Source of the DNA: Paraliobacillus sp. PM-2
Lineage (GTDB): Bacteria > Bacillota > Bacilli > Bacillales > Amphibacillaceae
Length of the DNA: 64,000 nt
Assembly (NCBI RefSeq): GCF_001368815.1
Contig: NZ_CTEI01000001.1
Location: forward strand, 1,488,001-1,552,000
Reading direction: 5' to 3'
Part shown: in pieces, positions 36,580-46,103 of the stretch
How the letters are laid out: every line of letters begins with the position of its first letter
Numbering within the stretch: position 1 is the first letter of the stretch
Notes under the pieces: generated by a model
Told to the model about the DNA's origin: nothing
Databases searched by the model: none
The model's input: the letters and a program-made list of their open reading frames with translations, nothing else
Position numbers and translations under genes: made by a program

Positions 36580-37011
36580 TTAATGTTTAGTTTTACAATC
36601 TGGACAGGTTCCGTATATCTCCATTCTATGGTGACTAACATCAAAACCAGTTACCTGCTCTGCAAGTGATTCTACTTCATCTAACGTTGGATAATGAAAG
36701 TCCATAATCTTCCCGCATGTTTCACAAATAATATGATAATGTTTAGCGGTATTATAATCAAAACGACTGGAAGCATCACCATAAGTCAGCTCTTGTACAA
36801 GTCCAATTTCACGAAAAACTCGCAGATTATTGTACACGGTAGCTACACTCATATTCGGAAACTTTCCTTCAAGTGCTTTATAAATATCATCTGCGGTTGG
36901 GTGAATTTCTGCATTTATTAGATATTCTAGTACCGCATGACGTTGTGGTGTAATCCGTACGCCAGATTCTTTTAATCTGTCTACCGCTTCTTGAAGCTTC
37001 ATCTCACTCAT
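36580..37011 (-). CDS. perR: Peroxide-responsive repressor PerR (Fur family)
   Basis: A 143-residue Fur-family metalloregulator. The winged helix includes [15 protein letters not shown] and [15 protein letters not shown], and the dimer domain has the regulatory His/Asp site ([14 protein letters not shown]) and the structural zinc cysteines CETCG and CPDC. The sequence follows B. subtilis PerR closely, and the gene sits next to ygxA as there. It represses peroxide-defence genes until Fe-catalysed His oxidation releases it. ATG 37011 is preceded by GAGGTG at good spacing; longer starts at 37017 and 37032 are unlikely. A PerR box lies upstream. Confidence 0.96.
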   Translation of the reverse strand: MSEMKLQEAVDRLKESGVRITPQRHAVLEYLINAEIHPTADDIYKALEGKFPNMSVATVYNNLRVFREIGLVQELTYGDASSRFDYNTAKHYHIICETCGKIMDFHYPTLDEVESLAEQVTGFDVSHHRMEIYGTCPDCKTKH

Positions 37012-37074
37012 CGTCATGCACCTCACTTTCAAAAAGTTAATTGTATACTTTTTTGTTCTACTACAATTATCACT

Positions 37075-37089
37075 TTATAATTCTTATAA
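37075..37089. promoter_or_regulatory. PerR box upstream of perR
   Basis: TTATAATTCTTATAA matches the TTATAATNATTATAA consensus with one mismatch and lies about 65 bp upstream of the perR start, implying autoregulation. Confidence 0.75.
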
Positions 37090-37152
37090 TTAGTGTAACC
37101 GCTATGTAAACATTCTGTCAATAAAAGTATTATATCTTTATACAAAAAACTT

Positions 37153-37719
37153 TCACTCCATTGTTTCAAATAATACCTCATTCTCTTTACTAATCTGATT
37201 AATATATCTTGCTACAACAAATAAATAATCAGATAATCGATTTAAATAAGTCAAAACAATAGGAGAGATCTCTTCCTTTAAAGCAACTACCATTCGTTCT
37301 ACTCTTCGAATAATCGTACGAGCTTGATGAAACCCTGCCGCTGCAGGGTGCCCACCAGGTAAGATAAATTGACGAATGGGGGGAAGCTTTTCTTGCCAGG
37401 TATCGATTTGTTTTTCTAGGATAGCTACATGCCTGGATTGCAGTTGCCAAACGACTTCCTTGCCCTTTGGTGTAGCAAGTTCGGAACCAACATGAAATAA
37501 CAGCTGCTGTACTTGCTGCATTTCTTCACGAAAATGCCGTGCAACAGCATTAGACCAACTTAATTCTTCATCATTCAGCTGACTAATTGCAAAACCAATG
37601 ACAGCATTTGCCTCGTCACAAGTTCCGTATGCTTCCACTCGTATATCATTTTTCGGTACTCGTTTTCCATATATAAGAGAGGTTGTCCCATTATCTCCAG
37701 TTCTTGTGTAAATCCGCAT
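37153..37719 (-). CDS. Cob(I)yrinic acid a,c-diamide adenosyltransferase, PduO type
   Basis: A 188-residue PduO-type ATP:cob(I)alamin adenosyltransferase. The ATP loop is IYTRTGDNGTTSLIYGKRVP at the N-terminus and the signature RTIIRRVERMVVAL is near residue 140. The hallmark is an all-helical trimeric fold making adenosylcobalamin. It lies 3 bp after the dehydrogenase gene and upstream of perR, on the same strand. No B12-dependent enzyme is in the window. Confidence 0.9.
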   Translation of the reverse strand: MRIYTRTGDNGTTSLIYGKRVPKNDIRVEAYGTCDEANAVIGFAISQLNDEELSWSNAVARHFREEMQQVQQLLFHVGSELATPKGKEVVWQLQSRHVAILEKQIDTWQEKLPPIRQFILPGGHPAAAGFHQARTIIRRVERMVVALKEEISPIVLTYLNRLSDYLFVVARYINQISKENEVLFETME

Positions 37720-37722
37720 GAT

Positions 37723-38673
37723 CTAATAGCCCCTATCTGGATCAATCACATTGATACATAGTTCTCTATTATTTAGATACGAACGTAAATTTTGCTCAAA
37801 AATATCAATTGCTCGCGGAATATAATTAGGTGATTTTCCTGATACATGTGGCGTCATGGTCACTTTTGGATGCTCCCAAAGTGGGTGATCACTTGGTAAC
37901 GGCTCCTGTTCAAAAACATCTAAAATGGCATGTGCAATTTGTTCTTGATCTAATGCCATAATTAATGTTTCACTCTGTACAGCATCACCTCTACCCATAT
38001 TCAAAAATATTGCATTTGGTTTCATTGCTTTAAAGTGATCCTGTTTATAAAAATAGAGCGTATCAGCTGTACTAGGTAAAATGGATACAACGAAATCAGC
38101 TTGTTTTAAAGCAAGTTCTAAGTGATCGGTTGTGTAGACTTCATCAAATTGAGCTTTCTCTTCTCCACTTCGAGATACACCAATTGTTTTCATACGGAAT
38201 GCTTTCGCAATTCGAGCCAGCTCTTCCCCGATGACACCAGAACCCACAATCGTCATTGTCCGATTTGATATTTCTTTAAATGGAACGGTTTGATCCCACT
38301 TTTGTGCAAGTTGGTTACGCCTAAATGTTTCATTCTGTCTATATACATGCAATAGCATGGAAATCGCATATTCTGCCATTTGTATTTTATGGATACCTTT
38401 TGCATTTGTAACTTTAATACCTCGTGCTTTAATATGTCGAAAAGGCATTTCATCCATTCCAGCAGATATAACCATAATCCACTTCAACTGCTCAGCTTGT
38501 TCGATATGAAAAGCAATCAAATCTTCCCCATAAGTTACGATTATATCTGCTTTAGGTAAATCCACTTCTGCTTGCTCTATATTTTCATAAAATACAAAGG
38601 TCGCACTTGGAAAATTCGCTTTTAACCTCTCACGCATTTCTTCTGTTAAAATAGTCGTTGATACAATATACAT
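37723..38673 (-). CDS. D-2-hydroxyacid dehydrogenase family protein
   Basis: A 316-residue NAD-dependent oxidoreductase. The Rossmann motif IVGSGVIGEELARIAKAFRM is near residue 140. The catalytic Arg lies in NMGRGDAVQ, Glu in FEQEPLP, and the usual His in MTPHVSGK. It oxidises or reduces 2-hydroxy acids of unknown identity. It is followed 3 bp later by the cobalamin adenosyltransferase gene, so the two are co-transcribed. Confidence 0.88.
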   Translation of the reverse strand: MYIVSTTILTEEMRERLKANFPSATFVFYENIEQAEVDLPKADIIVTYGEDLIAFHIEQAEQLKWIMVISAGMDEMPFRHIKARGIKVTNAKGIHKIQMAEYAISMLLHVYRQNETFRRNQLAQKWDQTVPFKEISNRTMTIVGSGVIGEELARIAKAFRMKTIGVSRSGEEKAQFDEVYTTDHLELALKQADFVVSILPSTADTLYFYKQDHFKAMKPNAIFLNMGRGDAVQSETLIMALDQEQIAHAILDVFEQEPLPSDHPLWEHPKVTMTPHVSGKSPNYIPRAIDIFEQNLRSYLNNRELCINVIDPDRGY

Positions 38674-38775
38674 AAAAAACCTCCTCAGCTATTGTTTAAA
38701 TTAATGATAATCTTTTCCCTTTATTTTTAAAAGCATAACACGTTTTAACCATTTGAAAACAGATTGTAAAAAGAT

Positions 38776-38809
38776 AAAAAGCGCAAGGATGATGCCCCTG
38801 CGCTTTTTT
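38776..38809. terminator. Bidirectional intrinsic terminator
   Basis: Ten-bp stem AAAAAGCGCA/TGCGCTTTTT (38776-38785 with 38799-38808) with T-runs on both sides. It ends the bcp transcript on the minus strand. Confidence 0.85.
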
Positions 38810-38895
38810 GGAAGGAAAGAGAAGGTTTTGTTCTTCCCTTTTAGTATATTCCATTGTTTCTAAACGGTATAGCCGCTTCACCTAAATTCATTTAT

Positions 38896-39366
38896 TTAAT
38901 CGAGATTTTCTTTAATAAATTGTAATGCTTCTTCTGTGTGGCCATCTACCTTCACATCACGAAATATTTTTTGAACGATGCCATTTTTATCGATAATAAA
39001 GGTAGAGCGCTCATTCCCCCAGTATTGTTTATCTGGTTTTTTCTTCAGTTTCCATACACCAAAGCTTTCTGCTAATTGATGGTCTTCATCAACAATTAAG
39101 GTGAATGGCAAGTCGTGTTTTTCTTTAAAGGTTTGATGACTTTCCGCTGAATCTGGACTTACTCCAATAATGGTTGCATTTAAGTCTTTGAAGCTTTTAT
39201 GATTATCTCTAAAATCGCATGCTTCTGTTGTACAGCCTGGTGTACTATCCTTAGGATAAAAATAAAGCACTACATTTTCCCCTTGATAGTCACTTAATTT
39301 GACGCTTTCCCCTTCGCTTGTCTTACACTGCATCTCTGGTACAGATTGTCCCACTTCAATAGTCAA
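38896..39366 (-). CDS. bcp: Thiol peroxidase, Bcp/PrxQ type
   Basis: A 156-residue peroxiredoxin. The peroxidatic Cys lies in STPGCTTEACDFRD with the resolving Cys five residues later, as in the Bcp/PrxQ subgroup. It reduces peroxides using thioredoxin. The TTG at 39366, eight bases after GAGGAGG, gives the usual family length; the frame extends 15 codons further upstream. It is syntenic with B. subtilis ygaF between gsaB and perR. No PerR box is obvious at its promoter. Confidence 0.93.
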   Translation of the reverse strand: MTIEVGQSVPEMQCKTSEGESVKLSDYQGENVVLYFYPKDSTPGCTTEACDFRDNHKSFKDLNATIIGVSPDSAESHQTFKEKHDLPFTLIVDEDHQLAESFGVWKLKKKPDKQYWGNERSTFIIDKNGIVQKIFRDVKVDGHTEEALQFIKENLD

Positions 39367-39430
39367 TGCTATCGCCTCCTCATCTAGCTTTCTTATGTTT
39401 AGGGTAACCAAAAACGACTGAACTTACAAA

Positions 39431-39877
39431 TCATTCATCTTGTCTGTTGGCTATCTTTTTATTTGCTTGTACAAATTCTTTATGCTGTCCAATTTTAAAA
39501 ATAAAGGCTGCAGGAAGAATATAACCGATCAACGCTTCGATCAAGGCAATGATTCTCCCCCAACCGATTGGTGTAATATCCCCATACCCTACCGTCATTA
39601 ATGTTACACCACTAAAGTAAAAAGCGTGTGCAAATGCTTCAATTAAACTAAATTCCTCTGGCGGATTACTAAACTCAATTAATAAAATATCATGTATCGA
39701 TAACCAAAAATAAATAAAGCCAAAGCCGATTAATACAACTACATACACAAGTAACAATGAAACAAAGATTTGATAAGAAAAATAACTACTTTGATAGGTT
39801 TTACTAGTAACAAATGAATAGACACTCATCACAATGAGAGCGAACATCATCATTACTGCAACCGTGGCTACTGTCAT
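39431..39877 (-). CDS. Two-TM potassium channel-like protein
   Basis: A 148-residue ion channel protein. Two N-terminal membrane segments are followed by a pore loop with the K+ selectivity filter TVGYGDITP near residue 97 and a last membrane helix. No RCK or nucleotide-binding domain is attached, so it is a bare pore. It lies between bcp and the divergent hemL-type gene. Confidence 0.88.
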   Translation of the reverse strand: MTVATVAVMMMFALIVMSVYSFVTSKTYQSSYFSYQIFVSLLLVYVVVLIGFGFIYFWLSIHDILLIEFSNPPEEFSLIEAFAHAFYFSGVTLMTVGYGDITPIGWGRIIALIEALIGYILPAAFIFKIGQHKEFVQANKKIANRQDE

Positions 39878-40061
39878 ATTGTCCTCCTACTTTGTTATTC
39901 CACATTATTTTCTACTTTTAGTTTACGATAAAGAAAAAGCGGTAATGACTAAAGCCATGAATTTATTCACTCATAGCTAAGCGTAATATCTTCTCTCCTC
40001 TTTTTTTCTTTTTTTACACGGATGCTATAATAGAATAGATTAAAACATTGGAGGGTAAGAC

Positions 40062-41357
40062 ATGAATATTTCAACATCAAAAAGCTTACATACTGAAGCG
40101 CAACAGCATATCGTTGGTGGAGTGAACTCCCCATCCCGCGCGTATAAAGGTGTTGGTGGTGGCACACCTGTTTATATGGAAAAAGGAGAAGGAGCATACT
40201 TTTGGGATGTGGATGGCAATAAGTATATTGACTATTTAGCTGCATATGGTCCAATTATTACTGGACATGCTCATCCACATATTACAGGCGCCATTACACA
40301 AGCAGCACAAAAAGGTGTACTATATGGTACTCCTACAGCACTAGAAAATAAGTTTGCAAAAATGTTAAAAGAAGCAATTCCTTCATTAGATAAAGTGCGT
40401 TTCGTTAATTCAGGTACCGAAGCAGTCATGACAACTATCCGTGTTGCACGTGCTTACACCAATAGAGAAAAAATCATTAAATTTGCAGGATGTTATCATG
40501 GCCATTCAGATATAGTACTTGTCCAAGCGGGATCCGGTCCATCTACACTAGGAAATCCAGACTCTGCTGGCGTAACAAAAGGAACAGCACAAGAAGTGAT
40601 CACAGTTCCATTCAATGACATCGAGGCATATAAGGAAGCTTTAAATCGTTGGGGAGATCAAGTAGCAGCTGTACTTGTTGAACCAATTGTAGGGAATTTT
40701 GGAATCGTCGAACCTAACCCTGGTTTTTTACAAGAGGTCAATCGTCTTACACATGAAGCGGGGGCACTTGTTATTTATGACGAAGTAATTACAGCATTCC
40801 GCTTTACTTATGGTAGTGCGCAACAAATCGTAGGTGTAGAACCAGACATGACAGCAATGGGTAAAATTATCGGTGGTGGTTTACCAATCGGTGCTTATGG
40901 CGGTAAAAAAGAAATCATGGAACAAGTTGCACCTCTAGGACCTGCCTATCAAGCAGGTACGATGGCTGGTAATCCAGCTTCTATGTCTGCAGGTATTGCT
41001 TGCTTAGAAGTTTTACAAAAAGAAAACACGTACGAAAAATTAGATCAATTAGGAGAAATGCTTGAAACAGGTATTTTGGAACGGGCGCAAAAACATGGGA
41101 TTACATTAACGATTAACCGCTTAAAAGGCGCAATGACTGTCTACTTCACAGATGAAAAGGTTGAAAATTATACGCAAGCAGAAGCAAGTGATAGCGAGAT
41201 GTTCGGTAAGTTCTTCCATCTCATGCTACAACAAGGGATTAATCTTGCTCCATCAAAATTTGAAGCATGGTTCCTAACGATCGCCCATACAGAAGGAGAT
41301 ATCAGACAAACACTTGACGCTGTCGACCATGCTTTTTCACAACTAGCAACAGACTAA
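40062..41357 (+). CDS. gsaB: Glutamate-1-semialdehyde 2,1-aminomutase
   Basis: A 431-residue PLP enzyme that converts glutamate-1-semialdehyde to 5-aminolevulinate in haem synthesis. [16 protein letters not shown] is near the N-terminus, [20 protein letters not shown] and YHGHSD follow, and the PLP lysine lies in [16 protein letters not shown] near 267. It is a second, stand-alone copy like B. subtilis gsaB (HemL2), in the same position between ygaE and bcp, rather than part of the hem operon. ATG 40062 follows GGAGGG. Confidence 0.93.
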   Translation: MNISTSKSLHTEAQQHIVGGVNSPSRAYKGVGGGTPVYMEKGEGAYFWDVDGNKYIDYLAAYGPIITGHAHPHITGAITQAAQKGVLYGTPTALENKFAKMLKEAIPSLDKVRFVNSGTEAVMTTIRVARAYTNREKIIKFAGCYHGHSDIVLVQAGSGPSTLGNPDSAGVTKGTAQEVITVPFNDIEAYKEALNRWGDQVAAVLVEPIVGNFGIVEPNPGFLQEVNRLTHEAGALVIYDEVITAFRFTYGSAQQIVGVEPDMTAMGKIIGGGLPIGAYGGKKEIMEQVAPLGPAYQAGTMAGNPASMSAGIACLEVLQKENTYEKLDQLGEMLETGILERAQKHGITLTINRLKGAMTVYFTDEKVENYTQAEASDSEMFGKFFHLMLQQGINLAPSKFEAWFLTIAHTEGDIRQTLDAVDHAFSQLATD

Positions 41358-41554
41358 TAATTATACATGAATAGCGGTTTAAATATCTTTTCTTCTATTA
41401 AATTCGATTATTTATACAAAATTATGAATATTTATTTAATTTTGAATTGATTATTTCACAAATCTATGCTACTATTGTTCTGAAAATTATTATTTTCGTT
41501 TCATGCTTTTATAATTGTCAATTTGTATGACTTCCCTTCAAAGCATGAAGACTT

Positions 41555-41588
41555 GGCCTTTACACATTTAGTGTAAAGGTCCTTTTTT
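41555..41588 (+). terminator. Intrinsic terminator after gsaB
   Basis: Nine-bp stem (41557-41565 with 41571-41579), five-base loop and six T, about 200 bp after the gsaB stop. The stretch 41358-41554 holds nothing else that I can recognise. Confidence 0.8.
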
Positions 41589-41771
41589 CATTCAAAAAAT
41601 AAAAAAGGATTTAACCTTCCTTCTATTTATCTTTTTATTTAAAATAAAATTCACATAGTATAATCGCTTCTTTTGGTATATTTGTATATAATAGTTTATA
41701 TAATGATAGAACGGCTAGAATTGATATAACTATTATTTAAAGGAGGAAACGGCAGTTCTGCCATTTTGCTT

Positions 41772-42854
41772 ATGAAATTAGGAGCTAGAATGTTAAAATC
41801 AGGATTAGCTATTGCTATTGCCTTGTATGCTGCTGAATTAATTGGTTTTCCATCATCTGTTTTTGCTGGAATAGCAGCATTATTCGCCATTCAACCGTCG
41901 ATTTATCAATCCTTTCAAACAATCATTGAACAATTACAAGCAAATATTATTGGTGTTAGTATAGCAACCTTAATGGCCTACACGTTAGGTATTGATCCAT
42001 TTGTTATTGGTTTTACAGCTATTGTTGTTATTGGAGCTTGTCGTTATTTTAAGATGGGAGAAGGAACAGTATCTATTGCATTAATTGCAGTTATTGCAGT
42101 AATGGATACAACAGATATGGCTGTTTATCAATTTGCACTTTTACGTTTTTCATCTTTATTATTAGGAATTTTTTCTGCATTTATTGTGAACTTAGTTTTC
42201 TTACCACCTAAGTATGAAACAAATCTGTTTAAACAAATTGATCGAATTACCTCAGATATATTACAGTGGTTACGTATTACAACAAGACATTTATCAGATG
42301 ATCCATCATTAAAAGGGGAAATTGCTCGAATTCAACAAGAAGTACGCCGTATGGATCAAACCTATCTACTATTTTCTGAAGAGCGAATTTACCTGAAGAA
42401 AAACAGATTAGCAAAGGCAAGAAAATTAATCGTTTTTCGACAGCTAATCGCTACTACACGTAAAAGTTTTGATGTTTTAAAAGCATTTCATCATTTAGAT
42501 GAACAGATTAAATCTATTCCTACAAATTTTCAAAATGCAGTTGTTCAGGAGCTAGATCGCGTCATTCATTCACATGAACGTCTTCTACTAAGTTTTATGG
42601 GGAGAATTAAACGTAAAAATAGACAGTCGCTTCAGGATATAACAGATCCTGACATTCCTCATTTAGTGGAGACATTGATTCAAATGTATGAAGACAAAGG
42701 GGAAAATCGGTTAATCTTTTTACCACTCGCCTCACAGCTTATGGAGTATCACTATCATTTACAGCATTTACAAACATTGCTGCATAGTTATGAGAAATAT
42801 CATCATAATGAAAAAATTGATATTTTTGAAACCAGATGGCGTAGAAGCAATTAA
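41772..42854 (+). CDS. ygaE: YgaE-like aromatic acid exporter family protein
   Basis: A 360-residue membrane protein. Four to six hydrophobic segments (KSGLAIAIALYAAELIG, VFAGIAALFAIQPSIYQSF, then near 70-140) are followed by a soluble helical C-terminal half. This is the FUSC/ArAE arrangement, related to aromatic acid exporters. It starts at ATG 41772, matching the B. subtilis N-terminus. The only good ribosome site, AAAGGAGG at 41740-41747, is 24 bases upstream, with a small hairpin (GGCA-GTTC-TGCC) between. A TTG at 41766 is an alternative. Confidence 0.82.
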   Translation: MKLGARMLKSGLAIAIALYAAELIGFPSSVFAGIAALFAIQPSIYQSFQTIIEQLQANIIGVSIATLMAYTLGIDPFVIGFTAIVVIGACRYFKMGEGTVSIALIAVIAVMDTTDMAVYQFALLRFSSLLLGIFSAFIVNLVFLPPKYETNLFKQIDRITSDILQWLRITTRHLSDDPSLKGEIARIQQEVRRMDQTYLLFSEERIYLKKNRLAKARKLIVFRQLIATTRKSFDVLKAFHHLDEQIKSIPTNFQNAVVQELDRVIHSHERLLLSFMGRIKRKNRQSLQDITDPDIPHLVETLIQMYEDKGENRLIFLPLASQLMEYHYHLQHLQTLLHSYEKYHHNEKIDIFETRWRRSN

Positions 42855-42906
42855 TAACAACAAAGTACACAGTTGCCTCAGCTATCAATCTATATTTTCT
42901 AACTAA

Positions 42907-43131
42907 AAACAAGCCTGGGACAAAACAACATTTTTCAAGAGATATTCGAACATTTATTTTAATGTATCAGAACAAACACCGCTGTGGAAATTCACTCCCT
43001 TTCCGCAGGCACGGCTTCAGCTAACTCCTTAAAGCGAAAAACGCTTTAAGGAGTGGATCTTCAGCTCGTGCTGTTCCTGCAGGAGTGTCGTGTATTTCCA
43101 CAGCTAAATTATTACCTCTACCGAAAAAAAC
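42907..43131. repeat. Dispersed hairpin repeat
   Basis: Starts near AAGCCTGGGACAAAAC and contains a very long imperfect inverted repeat (42981-43104). The outer arms are GCTGTGGAAAT/ATTTCCACAGC and the inner arms ACTCCTTAAAGCG/CGCTTTAAGGAGT around AAAAA. Elements of this form are scattered through related Bacillaceae genomes as I recall them. Probably a non-autonomous repeat or structured RNA. Confidence 0.7.
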
Positions 43132-43136
43132 GAACT

Positions 43137-43214
43137 TTAAATTTGAAGTGACCCTAAAAGTTCGAAACGGTTTGCAACTTGAGTAAAATGGGTTCGGTAT
43201 TGCACAGGACTCAT
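43137..43214 (-). pseudogene. IS3-type transposase C-terminal remnant
   Basis: A 25-codon frame encodes MSPVQYRTHFTQVA and a short tail, which is how many IS3-family OrfB proteins end. Nothing upstream resembles transposase. It belongs to a different element from the one at 30960. Confidence 0.5.
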
Positions 43215-43258
43215 TTCTTTCTTTTAAACTTTTGTCTAAACTTCTTTATTATTGCTAC

Positions 43259-45028
43259 CTATTTAGATGTGAGTTGATTTGGATCATCTAACTGCTGTAC
43301 TTGATAAAGGTTATAGTAATTACCTTGTTGTTTCATTAACACATCATGTGTTCCTTCTTCTATTACCTGTCCATCTTCAATTAACACGATCCTATCCGCA
43401 TGTGTAATTGTCGATAAACGATGAGCAACAATAAAGGTTGTACGATTAGATGCTAATTTTTCCAAAGCTTCTTGGATAAGGTACTCACTTTCTAAGTCCA
43501 ATGCAGAAGTCGCTTCATCTAAAATAAGAATTGGTGGGTTTTTTAAAAACACACGTGCAATGGCAATTCGTTGTTTCTGTCCGCCTGATAATTTCACGCC
43601 TCTTTCCCCTACTAAGGTATCATAACCATTAACAAGCTGTTTAATAAATTCGTGTGCATTTGCCATTTTAGCCGCTGCAATAACTTCTTCATCCGTTGCA
43701 TCTGGTTTACCCATTCGAATATTCATGGCAATGGATTCACTAAATAAAATATTATCTTGCAGTACCATTCCTATTTTATCTCGTAATGAACGTGCTTGAA
43801 CATCACGGATATCTGTTCCATCGATTCGAATCGCACCGCTTGTAACATCATAAAAGCGAGGTATTAAACTAATAATGGTTGATTTACCACCACCGCTCAT
43901 ACCAACAAGAGCAATTGTTTCTCCCTGTTTAACATCTAGTGATACATCCTTTAAGACGATTTCTTCCTCTTCTTCATATTGAAAAGAAACATGATCGAAC
44001 GTGATATCCCCTTTTATACTAGTTATTTCTTTTGCATTCGGTTTATCTTTAATATCATATGTTTCATCTAATAACTCATACACACGATCCATAGAAGCAA
44101 TCGATTGCACCAATACCGTTGAGGAACTAATTAATCGTCGTAATGGGCTATACACACGATCCATATACCCAACGAAGGCAGCAATTGTACCGACAGTTAG
44201 ATTACCTGTAATGGCAAAATAACCAGCAAATGCAATAACTAACAATGGTGCTAGATCAGTGATTGTATTCATTACTGCAAACGTTTTTGCATTCCAAATC
44301 GTATGATCTATGGCTCGATCTAAGAAATTTCGATTCTGTTTATCAAATTGTTGCTCTTCATACCCTTCTAATGCAAAGCTTCTGGTGACAGGAATACCTT
44401 GCACACGTTCATGTAAATGACCTTGTACTTGAGCAAGTGCTTGAGACCGATCACGTGTAAGGTTTCTTAATTTACCATAAAATATCTTAACCGACAGTCC
44501 ATATAATGGAAATAAAGCAATAGCAACAATGGTTAGTCGTATATCCATAGAAAGCATAATGCCAATTGCGATCAAAATCGTTACCATATCTAGCCATATA
44601 TTCATTAATCCAGTCATGACAAAATTCTTCGTTTGTTCCACATCATGGATTACACGGGAGATGATTTCTCCGGTTTTTGTTTGTGAATAGAATTTAAGAC
44701 TAAGTTTTTGAATATGATCAAAAAGTTTTTCTCTAATATCATATAAAATTTTATTTCCTGTCCATTGTGCTAGGTATTGTCGATAATATTCAATAGGCGG
44801 GCGCAGGACAACAAAAATAAGAAACGCGCCTCCCACAATAATAAATAACTGTTCTAGCTTTTCTGCTTGTGTTAAAGTATTTGCAACAACTATATTATCT
44901 ATCACATACTTAACAATTAACGGCATCAATAGTGGAATGCCGAATTTAACTACTCCTATTAAAATTGTCACCATAATTCGCCATTTATACGGCTTTACAA
45001 ATTCAAAATAACGCTTAATACTATCCAA
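43259..45028 (-). CDS. ygaD: ABC-type multidrug exporter YgaD
   Basis: A half-size exporter, 589 residues, with an N-terminal membrane domain of six helices (first at about residue 20) and a C-terminal ATPase. Walker A is [10 protein letters not shown] near 380, signature [15 protein letters not shown] near 480, Walker [13 protein letters not shown] just after. It acts as a homodimer, probably exporting lipids or drugs. The TTG at 45028 has GAGGGGTG upstream; longer frames lack family similarity. Syntenic with B. subtilis ygaD, next to ygaC. Confidence 0.92.
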   Translation of the reverse strand: MDSIKRYFEFVKPYKWRIMVTILIGVVKFGIPLLMPLIVKYVIDNIVVANTLTQAEKLEQLFIIVGGAFLIFVVLRPPIEYYRQYLAQWTGNKILYDIREKLFDHIQKLSLKFYSQTKTGEIISRVIHDVEQTKNFVMTGLMNIWLDMVTILIAIGIMLSMDIRLTIVAIALFPLYGLSVKIFYGKLRNLTRDRSQALAQVQGHLHERVQGIPVTRSFALEGYEEQQFDKQNRNFLDRAIDHTIWNAKTFAVMNTITDLAPLLVIAFAGYFAITGNLTVGTIAAFVGYMDRVYSPLRRLISSSTVLVQSIASMDRVYELLDETYDIKDKPNAKEITSIKGDITFDHVSFQYEEEEEIVLKDVSLDVKQGETIALVGMSGGGKSTIISLIPRFYDVTSGAIRIDGTDIRDVQARSLRDKIGMVLQDNILFSESIAMNIRMGKPDATDEEVIAAAKMANAHEFIKQLVNGYDTLVGERGVKLSGGQKQRIAIARVFLKNPPILILDEATSALDLESEYLIQEALEKLASNRTTFIVAHRLSTITHADRIVLIEDGQVIEEGTHDVLMKQQGNYYNLYQVQQLDDPNQLTSK

Positions 45029-45100
45029 AAAAACACCCCTCACTCTTGCTTCCATATAAAAACCTTGTCCAATACAGACAAGGATAGTTGCCATACATAT

Positions 45101-45631
45101 TTATGAACGATAGGTTAAAAACCGTTCATACCATTGATCAATTACTTCATGGGAAAATGGACCTTTTCGCTGGCGAATCCAATATTGCAAATAACCAACA
45201 TTATTTTTTAAAATACGATTTAATACTTCTGGGTAATGCATTTGTTCCTTATGTACAGCATATTCATCTTCATCTAATAACTTATACGTCATGTCTGGAA
45301 AAACCTTTATATCTAAATCATAATCAATATACTTAACTGCTTGTTCTTCAAATACGAATGGTGAACTAATATTACAGTAATAATGAATACCATCTTGACG
45401 AAGCATACCAATGATATTAAACCAATGTTTTGTATAAAAAAAACATATGGCTGGTTCTCTAGTAATCCAAGAACGTCCATTACTTTCTGTAACTAATGTT
45501 TTGTCATTTGCTCCTATGATCATATTACTTGTTGATTTCAAAACAGTGGTATCCTTCCATACACGATGGAGCTGACCATTATGTTTATAGCTCTTTATTT
45601 GTATGGATGTACCTGGTTCTTGGCCAGTCAT
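45101..45631 (-). CDS. ygaC: Nucleoside tri-/diphosphate phosphatase (YgaC, DUF402)
   Basis: A 176-residue DUF402 protein nearly colinear with B. subtilis YgaC, whose relatives hydrolyse nucleoside tri- and diphosphates. Conserved blocks are [30 protein letters not shown] and [13 protein letters not shown], the last giving acidic metal ligands. ATG 45631 follows GGAAGGAAG. It lies upstream of ygaD on the same strand, as in B. subtilis. Confidence 0.92.
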   Translation of the reverse strand: MTGQEPGTSIQIKSYKHNGQLHRVWKDTTVLKSTSNMIIGANDKTLVTESNGRSWITREPAICFFYTKHWFNIIGMLRQDGIHYYCNISSPFVFEEQAVKYIDYDLDIKVFPDMTYKLLDEDEYAVHKEQMHYPEVLNRILKNNVGYLQYWIRQRKGPFSHEVIDQWYERFLTYRS

Positions 45632-45747
45632 CCTATCTTCCTTCCTGTACTTGTTATCATTTTATTATATATTATAACTTTTCTTATAGCTAAAAGGAAA
45701 TAATAAATACTAAAGTTTTTACAACAAACATTTTTTATTTCTATAAA

Positions 45748-45782
45748 AAGAAGCATCCTACCATTTAAGGTGGATGCTTCTT
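45748..45782. terminator. Intrinsic terminator after sspE
   Basis: Eleven-bp stem AAGAAGCATCC/GGATGCTTCTT (45748-45758 with 45772-45782) with T-rich flank on the minus strand. Confidence 0.85.
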
Positions 45783-45855
45783 CTCTTTAGGTCCTGATTT
45801 TGCAGTATGGGATGTGCCTATACCGCTATTTAGTCCTTGTCAGACTAAAGGTGTA

Positions 45856-46035
45856 TTACTTGTTTTGTTGAGACTTTTGGTTTTGTCTGCTTACTTCTTG
45901 TGCATCAGTTTCTGCAGCAAACTCAGTTCCATATTGTCCTTGAGCTTGTTTCGCTTGTTGGTTTTGTTGCTTCACTTTAGAAATGTTTGTTCCTGCAGTT
46001 GTTTTGTTTGGCATTTTGTTTTGTTTTTTAGCCAT
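45856..46035 (-). CDS. sspE: Gamma-type small acid-soluble spore protein
   Basis: A 59-residue protein, starting MAKKQNKMPNKTTAGT, very rich in Gln, Asn and Lys, with the family segment GQYGTEFAAETDAQEV. Gamma-type SASPs store amino acids in the spore core and are degraded at germination. ATG 46035 follows GGAGGTGA, and a terminator lies downstream. It has one copy of the internal repeat, where B. subtilis SspE has two. Expression is expected to be forespore-specific through SigG. Confidence 0.9.
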   Translation of the reverse strand: MAKKQNKMPNKTTAGTNISKVKQQNQQAKQAQGQYGTEFAAETDAQEVSRQNQKSQQNK

Positions 46036-46103
46036 CTCATATCACCTCCGCAACATTTAATTTGTCCAATTTCAAAAAGCTTATCCAAATAAATTAAAGG
46101 AAA

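Noticed and set aside
38696-38881. 61-codon minus-strand frame between the dehydrogenase and bcp genes
   Set aside because: It runs across the clear terminator hairpin at 38776-38809 and lacks a ribosome site or recognisable sequence.
42981-43104. Repeat considered as a CRISPR or att site
   Set aside because: Only one unit, arms are inverted rather than direct, and no spacers or cas genes are present.
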